A stretch of DNA of 64,000 nucleotides, taken from NCBI GenBank assembly GCA_019633425.1, contig WSUB01000097.1, forward strand, positions 95,335 to 159,334, given 5' to 3'. Below, piece by piece: positions 1 through 11,397 of the stretch. Each line of letters opens with the position of its first letter. Position 1 is the first letter of the stretch. Below the pieces are notes generated by a model. That model was not told the origin of the DNA. It saw only the letters and a list, made by a program, of their open reading frames with translations, and made no database searches. Made by a program: the position numbers and the translations under genes. The DNA comes from Tulasnella sp. 424. Lineage: Eukaryota > Basidiomycota > Agaricomycetes > Cantharellales > Tulasnellaceae.

Positions 1-359
1 TATATAAAGCATTTGGAAACAGATGGGTTGTATTATCTAGGGAAGAGGTCATCCACGAGGCCCTAGCCTCAATTCGTGCACAATTCCGCAAGGCTTGATT
101 ACATGAAAAAGTCCGAGACGAGCGACTAGTAGTACAGTGATTCGAAACTTTGTGATGCCGACAGCTGGTAAAGTTGATACAAAACATGGGGGTTTCGCAT
201 ATTGCTATGGGGGAGATCCTATCCATTTTACTTTCCGAAGTTTCCAAAATACCGAGCCAAAACCTTTCCGCCCTCCACTCCAGCCAACAGATACTTCCGC
301 GGGGTGGAAGAGAAGAGCCGGCCACCAATCAAGCGCCTTAGCCTTGTGGTGTTAAACGA

Positions 360-3311
360 TTAATCCATGTTGAAAAGAGTCCCTTCGTCCACGTCCACGT
401 CATCTTGCCCAGTTGCACCACTACCCCAAGTCGAATGTTGGTTACGGACGTTGTGGATGTTCATGGCGGCCGTTCTACCATTCCCTTGGGTTGCGTCCAA
501 CTGATATGGAGCTTGGCTTGATGGAGTTTGAGACCCGACACCTGCCATCAACCGCGCGGTAAGACCGGACCCGTAATTGTTCTTCTGCGCTCCTGGAGTG
601 TATTGCCCATCCACAGCCAAATCATTCGACTCTCCACGACTTGATCCTGTCATATTCAGGTGGAAGTTGCCGTACGGGGGACTGGCAATCGGATTGGTGG
701 ATCCAAACCCAGTACCCGGAGGTGGACTGCCAACAGTCGATCCCAAGCTTCCAGCTGGGACGAAGTGAATTCGACTCAGGCCGGCTCCCAATCCTCGTGG
801 CAGAGATTGACCAGGTTCGTGTCGAAGCCCGGTAAGGGAGTCGTTTGCGTGCGTGTGCGTGTTTGTATTCTGGGTGGTCATGGCGGGGCGATGCTGCATC
901 TGCTGTGATGTCCGTTGGGTATACATGGATGTGAGCCCTGATTTGTTGTCGCTGGTTAAGTCAGCTGGGCCAGAATACATTGAATAACCGCCCGCCGCTG
1001 GTGATGTCACGCCTTGTGTCCCGTTACGGTTGCTGAGGCTGGAGGGGAAGCCGGATATTGACGAGTGGTGCTGATGAGCGGCCTGCGACATTTGCTGTTG
1101 CTTCTGGTAGAGCATGCTTGAAGGATTGTACGACCCGACCTGCAAATCATTCACCAATGGCTTATGGCTGGGATGGACGTCTCCACCGCCCAGTCGGGAC
1201 GACTGCAGGAACGCGTTCGAGGCATTCGACATTACCGAGGATGATAACATGCTCGGCGATGGACCATAACTTCCCGACACCCCGCCGAACATTTCCTGAG
1301 TAATCCCTCCTGCGGTGTTTGTTCGAGCCATGCTAGCTGAAGTACCAGCCAAGCCGGGATTGGTGTTCGCCGTGGTTGCGTCTCGATCCCACAACGAGCG
1401 GACTTGGCCGATGAGATTTGTAGCGGGAACCGACCGAGAGAATGCATTTGTAGCGTCTGAAGGCACTTGGTCTCCAACGTTGGGTCGCTGGCGGACGGTC
1501 CTTTCCCAAACATCATCATCTTCCACGGGGGTGTTCAACCCTTCGATGGGTAACAGCGATTCTTTTGTTGGTCGGATCGCGCCTCCTCGAGAGAACCTAC
1601 GGTCTCGCTCCTCTTTGGTCAATAGGTCGCTCAGAGAGCTGGGCAAGAATTCCTCTGCCTCGAGATCTTCATTCTCCTCCTCAAACGCACTTCCGTCGAG
1701 CATACCCGACCGGAGCGACGCAGCCCCTAGAGAGGGACGCTGATTATGCCCGGGGAGGGATGGCCGCCTTCCTTCGTTCCCAATGCCCCACCCTACCGCG
1801 CGAGACCCGGCAAACGATGCTGGAACGCCGACATTCAGTGGTCCCTGGCCGCCAGCGAGGTAAGGCGGAATGTTGGACTGCGACGTCTGAGACGACGACA
1901 AAGGCATGAATAGCGACCGAGAACCGGGCATCGAAAAGGGGGAAGTCCCGAGAACGTTGGCGTTCAGGTGCGCATGCAAGCTGGACTGTGACGTAACGGA
2001 TGATGGACCAAGATCGTCTTTTTGGGGCGTGACAGCCGCTGATGAATGCTGCTGTGGCGGGCTCGTGTATTGATTTGGATTTGGTGCTGGGTTCATAGAC
2101 AGGCTGGCGAATAGGCTGGACAAGGCACCTCTGCTTGTGCTGTTTGTGTCGGAAGGCGAGCCATTGGCAAACCCAGCTCTGGGAGGTGATCCAACAGGAC
2201 CAAACCTTCCAGTCGGTATGTCGTCTCTGGACAACGGTGGTGATGTCGAATCATCGTTCCGCATTCGCTCTCTCGACGTCGAACCATCTCGATCGTTTGT
2301 TCGGGAGGACAGAGGGTGCACTAGGCTAGTTGGGGAATCCAACAGCTCGTTCTTAGGAGATGAAAGTGATGTCGGCAAGTCGTGAACGGTAGCGGAAGGG
2401 GTCTTGGAATAATCCGACAGAGCGAGCGGCTCGGTTGCTGGAGTAATGGTGGCTTGGCGGGAATGCGACTGAGCTTGCAGATGCTCGAGAGTAACGCTAG
2501 CGTATGACGGCTTTTCGCTGGTTGACGACGCTTCCGACTCATTCGAGGTCTTCAACACGGCCATTGTTGCTGTTGCGCTCGTGTCCCTCAAGACGGGAGG
2601 TGCTGTCACGGACGCCGACGTCGTCGGTCCTTTCCCAATCCGAATAGGGGGACGCAGTGTTGCCGAAGACGTCATCCCGGTGGCAGAGGATTCGTCACCC
2701 TGTGCGGTAGACGTGCTGTCCCTCCGCTTCTCAGAGTTACTGGTCCGGTCGCGTGGAGGCCTGCTGCTGCTCCCGGACGCCCGATCACGTCTCCCAGAGC
2801 GTTCCTTGTCCTTGTCCTTGTCTCTATCTCTCCTGTTCTGTTGCTGGCTTCGATCCTTCTCCTTCCCCGTGCCTGCGGCTGCCGACGTCCCGCCCTCCTG
2901 TGCCTGCTGCTGTTGCATCGCTTGCTGCGCTGCTTTCTTATTCTTCCGATCCATACTCATGGGCTCTCCGGGGTGAATATGGGCCAACGCACACTTGTGG
3001 GCGAACCTGCAGTTGCCGCTGAGGAACCATTGACAGACTTGTTTAGGCTGACCAGGCTCCGAAGTTGTGTGGCTGAAGGGACATGAAGATCCAGCAGTAC
3101 ACTGTCCTGCCTTGAAGAACTTGCATGGAACGTGTGAGAGGTCTTTGGCTGCTCGTCAAGGGGGAAATTGGGCTTTCAGTCTGAACCGCAACAAAGTAAT
3201 ACGCCGTTTGCGAGGTGACTCACGCTTCGCATGCTGTTTCTTTTCGTCCTCACGAGTGCCGTGCGATCCCGCTGAGCGCGATGAGGGTTTCGGTGGTGGT
3301 GGTTGTGCCAT
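360..3311 (-). CDS. Lee1-like protein with two CCCH zinc fingers
   Basis: Two exons are proposed: 3311-3224 and 3148-360, with a GTGAGT donor and CAG acceptor, giving about 958 residues. Exon 1 encodes a short basic start; the phase-1 junction leads into KDLSHVPCKFFKAGQC. Two CCCH fingers follow, at about residues 38-56 and 68-86, both with C-x7-C-x5-C-x3-H spacing; the second ends CALAHIHPGEP and is followed by MDRKNKKAA. This N-terminus is characteristic of the fungal Lee1 family of CCCH proteins, which are presumed RNA-binding. The remaining ~850 residues are low-complexity Ser/Thr/Pro/Gln-rich with no recognised domain, typical of disordered RNA-granule proteins (inference). The start is the only ATG upstream of the fingers that splices in frame. 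It lies 140 bp beyond the stop of the CDF gene on the same strand. The precise cellular role is not shown by the sequence. Confidence 0.85.
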
Positions 3312-3451
3312 GGGGCGATGGTTGAAGGACAATTGGGGACAGCAGGTAGCTGGCCTCCGGGCAAGGGAGCACCACGGCGCTGCACGCGACCGCGGGAGAT
3401 TCGACTGCCTTCATTGCACCGGAAATAAGCCGTCTGAACTGGTTCTCGCCA

Positions 3452-5472
3452 TCAAGGCCCGGAGAATTCGGTATTCATGATATCGGAGAATTCGGCATCC
3501 ATGATATCCTCTACTACAGTAGCATTATAGACCGAAACATGCAAGCCCGGGTTTCGCCAAACAATTCGGAATAGTGCGTTAATCGCTGGGATAAAACGCC
3601 TTAGGATCACCTCACACGTGCTTGCGGTGTTCCTACGTTTCACGAGGCTTAAGAAGGCGGGAACGGACCCACGAAAGGAAAGAGCACGTACGGGTCGGTG
3701 AGTCGTCTCATGGTCGACATGAACAAAGGCCCGTTCAACACCAGGGAGCGTTTCCAACTTGTCCTGCATCTGTTGAGATAAATCGTGTGCCTTCCACAAA
3801 GGCGTGTCCCCGGGCATCACAATATCAACTTCCACGAAGTAATTGGGACCGCTCTGAAGAAAATAAGGGTTCTCAATGGACGCCGAACCTAGTGAAGAAA
3901 CCGAACCCGCGCACATGGTATGCCCTGACTGTGTCAACCTTTTGAATTTCTTCGCTGAAGGTCGCTGCTTTGTAAATGACGAGCTGTATGAACTCGTGAG
4001 GAGCAGAGCGACCCGCGAGGTACCCAAACTCCTTGTACAGCGTGTGCAGCCAGGATCCGATGATGCCGACAGCAATCTAGAAAGCAAGCCAAAGTGAGTA
4101 CACTGATGCTCCAAAGCACCACGAATACTTACAATCAATCCTCCGGAAGGGTCGAGCCCTAGGGATATAGGTCGTTACTCGGTGAAAAGCGCCCGCCGTT
4201 GAATCGTCGTACTCACACCAAGCCAACTTTGCACCACCGGCATACATGAGAAGAGCTATTGTAACTACAGTCAGCCGTGTTTATTAACAGACGAATGGAG
4301 TCACGACATACCGAATCCGTTGACAAACAAATCGTTCCGATGATCCTCCCAGAGCATTCTCACCTGACTGCTCGAATTTCTCAACGCGAAGCAGTAAAAG
4401 AACAGGCCCAGTTTTACAGCTGGAGGAAGAATATAAGTACGGCCCGTGTGGTAGTGTACAATCCATGCGTACCCAAAGTAGCGGCGACATTGATGAGAGG
4501 AACAATCTTGAACTCAAGAGGTTCATGCGCAGAGATCATATTCCTAACGCATTCGACAACAACGACCAAGTTGATCGCTGCCATTCTACAAAGCAGATTC
4601 AGTATTTTCATCAATACTTTCATCGTGATAACCTTACATAGAGCCTAACACGACGATGTTCGTTAACCATTTCATAAAACCGAAAGTAGGAACTAACCAA
4701 ATGTAATGTTACCAACTGTTTCCATTCTGCTGCCTCCTGCAGGCCATTTGCTGTGGTCAAGGCGCGTAGATTTGCGATGGAACCAGCCGAGGATGAAGTT
4801 GGCACCAATGTCGAAGAAGGAGTCAATACCGGCGGCCAAGATAGAAAGAGACCCTGATGTTGCCGTGGCGTAGACTGTGCACGAGGCGGTGACGTTATTA
4901 GGACCTGCGCAGCAGATAGTACACATCGGGACCAGGAAAACGTACTTTGAAGAACGCAAAGAGCCAGGTTCGCAATGAAACTCCCATAGATGGCGATTTT
5001 GACCTAGTAAGCCATGTATGAGTTACCACTTTCCCGCAATGTTGCCAATGCGGAACATGTTTATACCGGAAGTTTAGCCTGTTCTTCCGCCTCTCGAGCA
5101 TCAGCCGTATGCTCTTCCAAAGGTTTCAACAGTTGTCCGATAAGCTCGTTTTGATCACGGTGGTAGTTCTCGATTTGCTTGCCAATCTTCTTTCGGTTCC
5201 TCAGTTCCGCGAGTTCTGCATCGGTTTTCAAAGCATTCTAAAATTGACTGCTAAGTGACCCGCAGATTACCTAACATAACAGTCTATAAACTCACACGCA
5301 ATCGATATGGGTCCTCTCGCCCGTGAACGACACTAGGGCTTTCTTCATCAGTGAGGGGAGCTGGGTGAACCGAACCTGAAGGACCACCCCCATCCTTGCT
5401 GATGCTGTTCGTGGGTGAAAGATTCAAAATGTTCGGTTTATCGAACTTGATGACACTGATAGTTTCCGTCAT
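3452..5472 (-). CDS. Cation diffusion facilitator (CDF) transporter, copy 1
   Basis: Eleven exons are supported by splice sites and by agreement with the second copy: 5472-5296, 5237-5067, 5003-4946, 4874-4698, 4644-4638, 4585-4473, 4419-4312, 4255-4217, 4158-4133, 4076-3915, 3853-3452. They give 479 residues. The family moves divalent metal ions out of the cytosol in exchange for protons. Visible signatures are the first membrane helix [37 protein letters not shown] with the DxxxD metal site, a second metal site in [11 protein letters not shown], and the C-terminal cytoplasmic domain [20 protein letters not shown] ending [10 protein letters not shown]. The N-terminal ~115 residues are soluble. 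The fifth exon is only 7 nt. Compared with copy 2, one extra base just before the stop (about 3650) shifts the frame and adds roughly 65 unrelated residues to the C-terminus. Substrate (Mn or Zn) cannot be decided. Confidence 0.85.
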
Positions 5473-5499
5473 CGTTTCGTCTGCTCTTCACTTGACGGT

Positions 5500-6310
5500 G
5501 CGGAATGGAAGGTGGTTTTGACTCGAGACGAGGAACTGCATTCTCCCCGAGGCTTATCTATGTAATGTATGAAGTGCTGGGCGCTCTTACCAGTGCTTGG
5601 CGCTCCGTCATCCTCCGCTGCCAAGGCTTTCTCGCAGAAACCCCGCACCGACAGTTGCCGCCGGTTCAACTCGATCCCGAAACCGGTTCCACTTTTGAAA
5701 AATGTCGGTTTGCGATCCAGGTTCCAAGTCGAACCTGAACCGAACCGCCTCAAATTCTTAAACCGGTTCGAAGGTCTGCCGGGAGCCATCCCAAATGTCA
5801 AGGCTACAGATGACAAACCAGTACATAATGCTCTCAGATCATCTAACAAGCCTTGTAAGCACTTGAATTAGTACCTTTTTAACTCACAATCAAGTGTAAC
5901 ATTCAGGGATTGGGCTCCGTGAAGTCGGAGGATGTCGAACCTTCCGAGTATAATAATTTTTATTGTAATCCCTGAATCGACGTGGAGATGAGAAGCATGT
6001 CGTCGGCGTGCTCCGGGTGAGCGATTCTTGTGTTTGCCGGCCTGAGGTCGTCGGGATCTGCCGGGGGTGCGGAGCCGGCGAAAAATAGCAAGAAGGCTAA
6101 TGACAACATAGGATCACCTGCGAGAAATCTAATATCGGAGCCGAATGCTCGCTATACATGGTATCCTCTACTACAGTAGCATTATAGACCGACAGCCTGA
6201 GACGCAAGGCTGGGCTTAACCCCCCCCCCCAACGACTCGGAGCGGTGCGTTAATCATCGGGGTAAAACGCCCTGGGATCACCTCACACGTGCTTGCGGTG
6301 TTCCTACGTT
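5500..6310. repeat. Intergenic stretch with AACCGGTTC-type degenerate repeats
   Basis: No gene is supported between the two CDF copies. The part 5655-5790 holds closely spaced variants of AACCGGTTC, GAACCTGAACCGAACC and CCTGGAACC, a pseudo-palindromic low-complexity family that yields spurious open frames rich in Arg, Phe and Gly. The left edge (5473-5560) repeats the upstream region of the other CDF copies (8317-8390 and 21125-21175). The right edge (6130-6310) repeats the 3' flank of copy 1 around 3480-3650. A run of C is present near 6220. Confidence 0.5.
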
Positions 6311-6319
6311 TCACGAGGC

Positions 6320-8316
6320 TTAATAGTTAGGAATAGAGCCACAAAAGGGAAGGGCACGTACAGGTCTGTGAGTCGTCTCATGGTCGACATGAACAAAGGC
6401 CCGTTCAACACCAGGGAGCGTTTCCAGCTTGTCCTGCATCTGTTGAGATAAATCGTGTGCCTTCCACAAAGGCGTGTCCCCGGGCATCACAATATCAACT
6501 TCCACANNNNNNNNNNNNNNNNNNNNNNNNNNNNNNNNNNNNNNNNNNNNNNNNNNNNNNNNNNNNNNNNNNNNNNNNNNNNNNNNNNNNNNNNNNNNNN
6601 NNNNNTTGTCCTGCATCTGTTGAGATAAATCGTGTGCCTTCCACAAAGGCGTGTCCCCGGGCATCACAATATCAACTTCCACAAAGTAATTGGGACCGCT
6701 CTGAAGAAAATCGGGGTTCTCAGCGGGCGCTGAACCTAGTGAAAGAGACCGAACATGCGTACATGGTATGCCCTGACTGTATCAATCTGGTGGATTTCTT
6801 CGCTGAAGGTCGCTGCTTTGTAAATGACGAGCTGCAAGAAATCGTGGGGAGCAGAGCGGCCGGCGAGGTACCCAAATTCCTTGAAGAGCGTGCGCAGCCA
6901 GGCTCCGATGATGCCGAGAGCAATCTAGAAAGCAAGCCAGAGTGAGCGGATTAATGCTCTCAAGTATCACGAATACTTACAATCAAACCACCAGCAGGGT
7001 CGAGCCCTAGGGGTACGGACCGTTACTCGATGAAAAGCGCCCGTCGTTCGATCGACAGTACTCACACCAAGCCAACTTTGCACCACCGGCATACATGAGA
7101 ACAGCTATCGTAACCACAGTCAGCCGTGTCCATTAACGAACGGATGGAGTCACAGCATACCGAATCCGTTGACAAACAAATCGTTCCGATGATCCTCCCA
7201 GAGCATTCTCACCTGACTGCTTGACTTTCTCAACGCGAAGCAGTAAATGAAAAGAGCGAGTTTTACAGCTGCAAGAGGAATATAAGTACGGCTCGCGTTG
7301 GTAGTGAGCAATCCATGCGTACCTAAAGCGGAGGCGACATTGATGAGAGGAACAATCTTGAACTCGAGGGCTTCGTGCGAAGTGATCATATCTCTAATGC
7401 ACTCGACAACGACGACCAAGTTGACCGACGCCATTCTACAAAGCAGATTCAATATTTTCGTCAACGCTTTCATCTTGATAACCTTACACAGAGCCTACCG
7501 CGATGGTGTTCGTTAACCACTCCATAAACTGAAACTAAGGACGAACCATATGTAATATTGCCGATTGTTTCCAGTCTGCTGCCTCCTACAGGCCACTTGT
7601 TGTGGTCGAGGCGGGTTGATTTGCGATGGAACCAGCCGAGGATGAAGTTGGCACCGATGTCGAAGACGGAGTCAATACCGGCGGCTAAGATAGCGAGTGA
7701 CCCTGATGTTGCGGTGGCGTAGACTGCGCACGAGGCGATGACGTTATTGCGGCTGCTCGGCAAATAGCTAGAAATAGAAAAACGCACTCTGAAGAACGCA
7801 AAGAGCCAGGTTCGCGAAAAAACTTGCCCAGACGGCGATTTTGACCTAGTAAGCCATGTATGAGTTCCCAATTCCCCGGCAATGATGCCAATGCGGAAAA
7901 ATGGTTTTACCGGAAGTTTGGCCTGCTCTTCCGCCTCTCTAGCATCAGATGTATGCTCTTCCAAAGGCTTCAACAGTTGTCCGATAAGCTCGTTTTGATC
8001 ACGGTGATAGTTCTCGATTTGCTTGCCGATCCTCTTTCGGTTCCTCAGTTCCGCGAGTTCTGCGTCGGTTTTCAGAGCATTCTAAAATTGGCTGCTCAGT
8101 AACTTGCGGATTAACTAACAGAGCAGTCTATAGACATACACGCAGTCGATACGGATCCTCTCGGCCGTGAACGACACTGGGGCTTTCTTCGTCGGTGAGC
8201 GGGGCTGGGTGAACCGAACCTGAAGGGCCGGCCCCATCCTTGCTGATGCTGGGACTGGGTGAAAGATTCAAAATGGTCGGCCTATCGAGCTTGGTGGTAG
8301 TGATAGTTTCCGTCAT
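6320..8316 (-). CDS. CDF transporter, copy 2 (last exon interrupted by assembly gap)
   Basis: The same 11-exon structure as copy 1, with exon lengths identical from exon 1 to exon 10: 8316-8140, 8081-7911, 7845-7788, 7723-7547, 7494-7488, 7435-7323, 7268-7161, 7104-7066, 7006-6981, 6924-6763, and last exon 6700-6320. Signatures include [33 protein letters not shown] and [20 protein letters not shown]. The last exon contains 99 Ns flanked by two identical 78-bp stretches (6429-6506 and 6606-6683), which looks like unmerged contig ends. Without that artefact the protein would be about 413 residues ending SIPNY. This copy keeps the normal stop that copy 1 has lost. It lies tandem to copy 1, and its 5' half was copied again at 20.49-21.12 kb. 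Function as for copy 1; substrate unknown. Confidence 0.8.
6507..6605. other. Assembly gap (99 N) with duplicated flanks
   Basis: The sequence 6429-6506 recurs exactly at 6606-6683, on both sides of the Ns and inside the last CDF exon. The spacing of 177 nt is a multiple of three, so translation passes through by chance. The simplest reading is an overlap of contig ends that was scaffolded as a gap rather than a real repeat. Confidence 0.85.
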
Positions 8317-8678
8317 CGTTTCGTCTGCCCTTCACTTGATGGTGGGGGATGGACCTGAGATGGTGGGGAATAGAACGTTGATTTTGGGACCAGGGACTGT
8401 TTGTTGGTGCGTTATCTTCCAGGGTGGCCTATGACACGCCTCGGATTTGTAAGAAAGAAGCGACCGCGTTGGACTTGAGATGATTCCAAACTTAGGCATC
8501 CCTTACTAAAGTTGAGAGGCCAGCTGTCGTCTCGATGTTGGCCCCAAGAACTAGGTACGTTTTTCGAATTTAGACTTGGCCTGAACGTCCGCGTCTATTT
8601 CCCACGCATCCAGTCACAGATTTCCCGATCCGGAACATTGTCTCGCTCCCCTCGCCAACTTAACGCAGTCCTAGTGCG

Positions 8679-10557
8679 ATGTCTATTATCGTTGAAACAC
8701 CCTTGGCTGCTGCAGAGTTGAGTACGCGCTGGAGGGTATGATATCACAGGGTTGCTGCGGCTACACCAACGTGCTGATGTTGGGCCCTACCCCAGGTCAA
8801 TGAAGGGAATATCTTCACCACTCAGCTTCTCGACACCCTCATCCCTGCAATCTCTCAGCAGATCAAATACTCTGCCGAAGCATTAACAAGTCTCAGCCAA
8901 CTAACCAATAACCTGCTTCCGCTTTCCCATCGAGCACAGGCAGTTCGACTGCATCGCGGCATTCGTGTTAGATGCACGGTGTTGTGGAAGTATCTGGAGG
9001 AATGGACTATCCCAAGTATTGAGGACTTTCTTCTACAGGCGATACGCCTTCTGGAGAGAATCGAAGTCGGAAAAGCTTCCACCGCCGTCGCTTCTCTCCT
9101 CGACGCTGCGGAGCTCGCGAAGATACGGTGTTCACAGGCCATGCACCACATTCTTCTTCTGGACCACGCCTTCGACCTCGACTACAAAGATGCTGCTCAT
9201 TACTTCTTGGCCAACGCTATCCCGCCAGTTTATCGCCGACCCAAGACGTCATACGTCGGGTACGTCATGGCCACAGTCTTTCAACAAGGACCTGTTCGTT
9301 CCAGCTCGGAGGAGTACCACGCCATAATCAACTTGGTTGAACAGAGTCAACACCACACTGGAGCTCTCGGCTCCAGTCTCAGGAACTCTTACTACTTTTT
9401 CAAGAACCTTGTGGAGTATTTCCAATCGGATGGGTTAGCGACTGCATCCTCCAACCTCGACACCTGGCGTTTGAGGGAGCGCTGGAGTTTTCTGCTTGAA
9501 GAGATCGTTAGAGCCAAGAAAATCTTGCAGGAAAGCAGGGTTCGCGTAGCGAAACTTAGTCCACCACTGCAATATCATGCGCAGTAAGTCCATCATCTTG
9601 TTCGCTGGTTCCGTCGACACTCATGACATCCATCCAGCCCTCTTACAAGGTATCCTGACTTTCAATCGTCGTCAGTCACAGTCTAATGGTTCGTTGAACG
9701 TTGCAGTCAAATGTTTGGAGGTTCACCTTGTTCCGACTTGAGTCCCTGGACGATGGTATGCAGACCATGTTTCCGTGTTTCTATCGCCACTAATTCCCCA
9801 CGAGGATGACTTGCTTGGATCTAAACACTCAAAAAAATTCAAAACGATACTCGACGACCTCGCCTGGAACACCAAGCGATTGGGAAGATACCATAAAGAA
9901 TTTAAAGAGGCCGTGATGGAGCATCCGGACACCAACTTTCGCATGGAAGTATTTTCCCGTGTCTGTGAATACCGTCTTCAGCTTCTCTTTTTCGTGAATC
10001 GCCAGATGCCCACTCTTCTAGCCTCAAGCACTGTCGCAAACTTGAAGGAGTGGTTCGATCCAAGTACCAAGGCAAACGCTACAAACGTCCTTGCGGCGTT
10101 GCATTACGGGTCACTTCGAGATACGGACGTCTGTAGAACTACTCTGCAACACATCAAGGCGTTCCGTGAGATGTGGGGGGACATTGCGGCGTGGCTGGCG
10201 AACTACCAATTCGAGAAATCCCGGTATGTACCCTGGCCATGGAGTGTCGATGATGGTTCAGCCAAGACGAAAGCTATGCACATCCATACCGCGGCACAAC
10301 GGATTGTCATGCTGATGAACGACCATGAGAAGACACTTCAAGAGTTGTACACGTTTTGGGGGAGATTCGTCACCTTCCGTGATATTGCGACGAAGGATGT
10401 AGTATCCAAGCCGAGCGAGAGTGGCAAAGATTTGCACCACATATGGGGCCAGCTATCTCGCCGTATGAGGTCGCTCTCTGCAAACCTGGGAGTCATATCC
10501 CGTGAGATTAGGAGTAGTGGACCCCCGTTGGTTGGACCCTTCCGAGATAGTGCGTGA
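8679..10557 (+). CDS. Family A helical protein, full-length copy (A1)
   Basis: I do not recognise this family. Four exons fit well: 8679-8735, 8796-9583, 9707-9755 and 9805-10557, giving 548 residues without a break. The protein is predicted almost all helical, has no signal peptide or membrane helix, and falls into two halves joined by a short exon. The first half begins with a tiny exon ending TRW, then LLDTLIPAI, and later carries GYVMATVFQQGPVRSSSEEY. The second half starts DDLLGSKHSKKF. Tiny exon 1, the LLDTLIP start, the FQQxPxxSSxEEY motif and the phase-2 exon-2 donor are shared with the CD genes on the opposite strand, so A and CD are diverged members of one superfamily. A second copy (A2) lies at 21.5-23.3 kb. 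It converges with remnants of E. No catalytic motif is visible. Confidence 0.7.
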
Positions 10558-10762
10558 TTCCATCAAGTCAGAATAATCAATCTGACTACCTCTATTTGGC
10601 AGTTCCGTACAACGACTAATTAGCTAAGGTTACGAGCTAGCCTGTTATCCTTCTGTTAATCATGACATATAATTGAACATATGCGTTTAACATGCATTGC
10701 TGTTGTAATATAATACGGTCCCTGCTTTTTGCCCTATCTATCAAAGCCCCAACTCTGTCGTG

Positions 10763-10958
10763 TCTTCTGCTATGACGAGGAAACCAAGTTTCAGACCTCT
10801 CCGATCGACCTTCGAAGAGCCGCGCCAATGGCGCCGATTTCATAAATATTTTGTTAAGCTCCTGCTTTATTATAGTCGCGTCTACGAGATTTCCCTGTCC
10901 AGATGAAAGGAGGGCCTGTTTTGAATTAGCCTTGGAGGCAACGTGACCGGCCAAAGGT
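10763..10958 (-). pseudogene. Remnant of family E (E3)
   Basis: On the minus strand this short piece matches the part of E1 that reads LVGHVASK.ASKQA followed by a run leading to ELNRIF and RRSIGE. It keeps only about 200 bp. On the A1 side the E homology is cut off just after the conserved A 3' flank (about 10,757), losing roughly 700 bp compared with E2. On the other side it runs directly into a remnant of family F at about 10,955. It has no usable start or stop and is surely non-functional. Confidence 0.65.
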
Positions 10959-11290
10959 GAGTTTCACAACTGCCAACGTTATTGGTTCGGCTGGAGAAGG
11001 TTCGTTTGTCGGGCTCACGCTTTCAAGTATCCTCAAATTGCTCCACTTCCGGTTGCTGTAGTGGCCTAATTTACGGAAGGAAAAGAACTGTTACGGGAAA
11101 CCGCAAGATTATTCCTTTCCTGCCATAGATGACTTCGTACGTAATTTTAATCCCATTCTGGGGAAAGCCTACTCGAGGAAATCAAACTGGAATAAGAACG
11201 CGTGCGCCACATGAACCAGCTGGCCGACGAGGTTCGTAGTGTGCAGAGGTTGATTTCTCCTGCATATGATCATTGAAACTAAATCCTTTC
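10958..11290 (+). pseudogene. Remnant of family F 3' end (F3)
   Basis: This matches the last part of F1 (29,308-29,640): the TTANVIGSAGEG hairpin region, the basic stretch after it, and the downstream DEVR segment. Stops interrupt it, for example a TAG where F1 has a Gln codon just before the basic stretch. It is fused at its 5' side to a remnant of E, the same fusion point as at 24,458. It continues without interruption into the 3' flank of the CD3 gene, as F1 does into CD2. Confidence 0.65.
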
Positions 11291-11397
11291 TCAACGGTGG
11301 ATGCAATAAGCAATTCATTGGCGACATGGAGATTAAGGAAAGAGGATGGTAGTATTGGGGTCCCACGGGTTTCATAGACTTGGCCTCCATAATCCTA

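Noticed and set aside
1..359. Short open frame at 137-355
   Set aside because: No start context, splice sites or recognisable protein; probably 3' flank of the CCCH gene.
5469..5849. 126-codon minus-strand frame between the CDF genes
   Set aside because: It crosses the AACCGGTTC repeats and has no splice or homology support; composition follows the repeat.
6457..6945. Plus-strand open frame through the N run
   Set aside because: It is antisense to the CDF exons 10 and 11 and depends on the gap.
9128..9340. Overlapping plus-strand frames inside A1 exon 2
   Set aside because: They are shadows of the A1 reading frame, which is conserved in A2 and CD.
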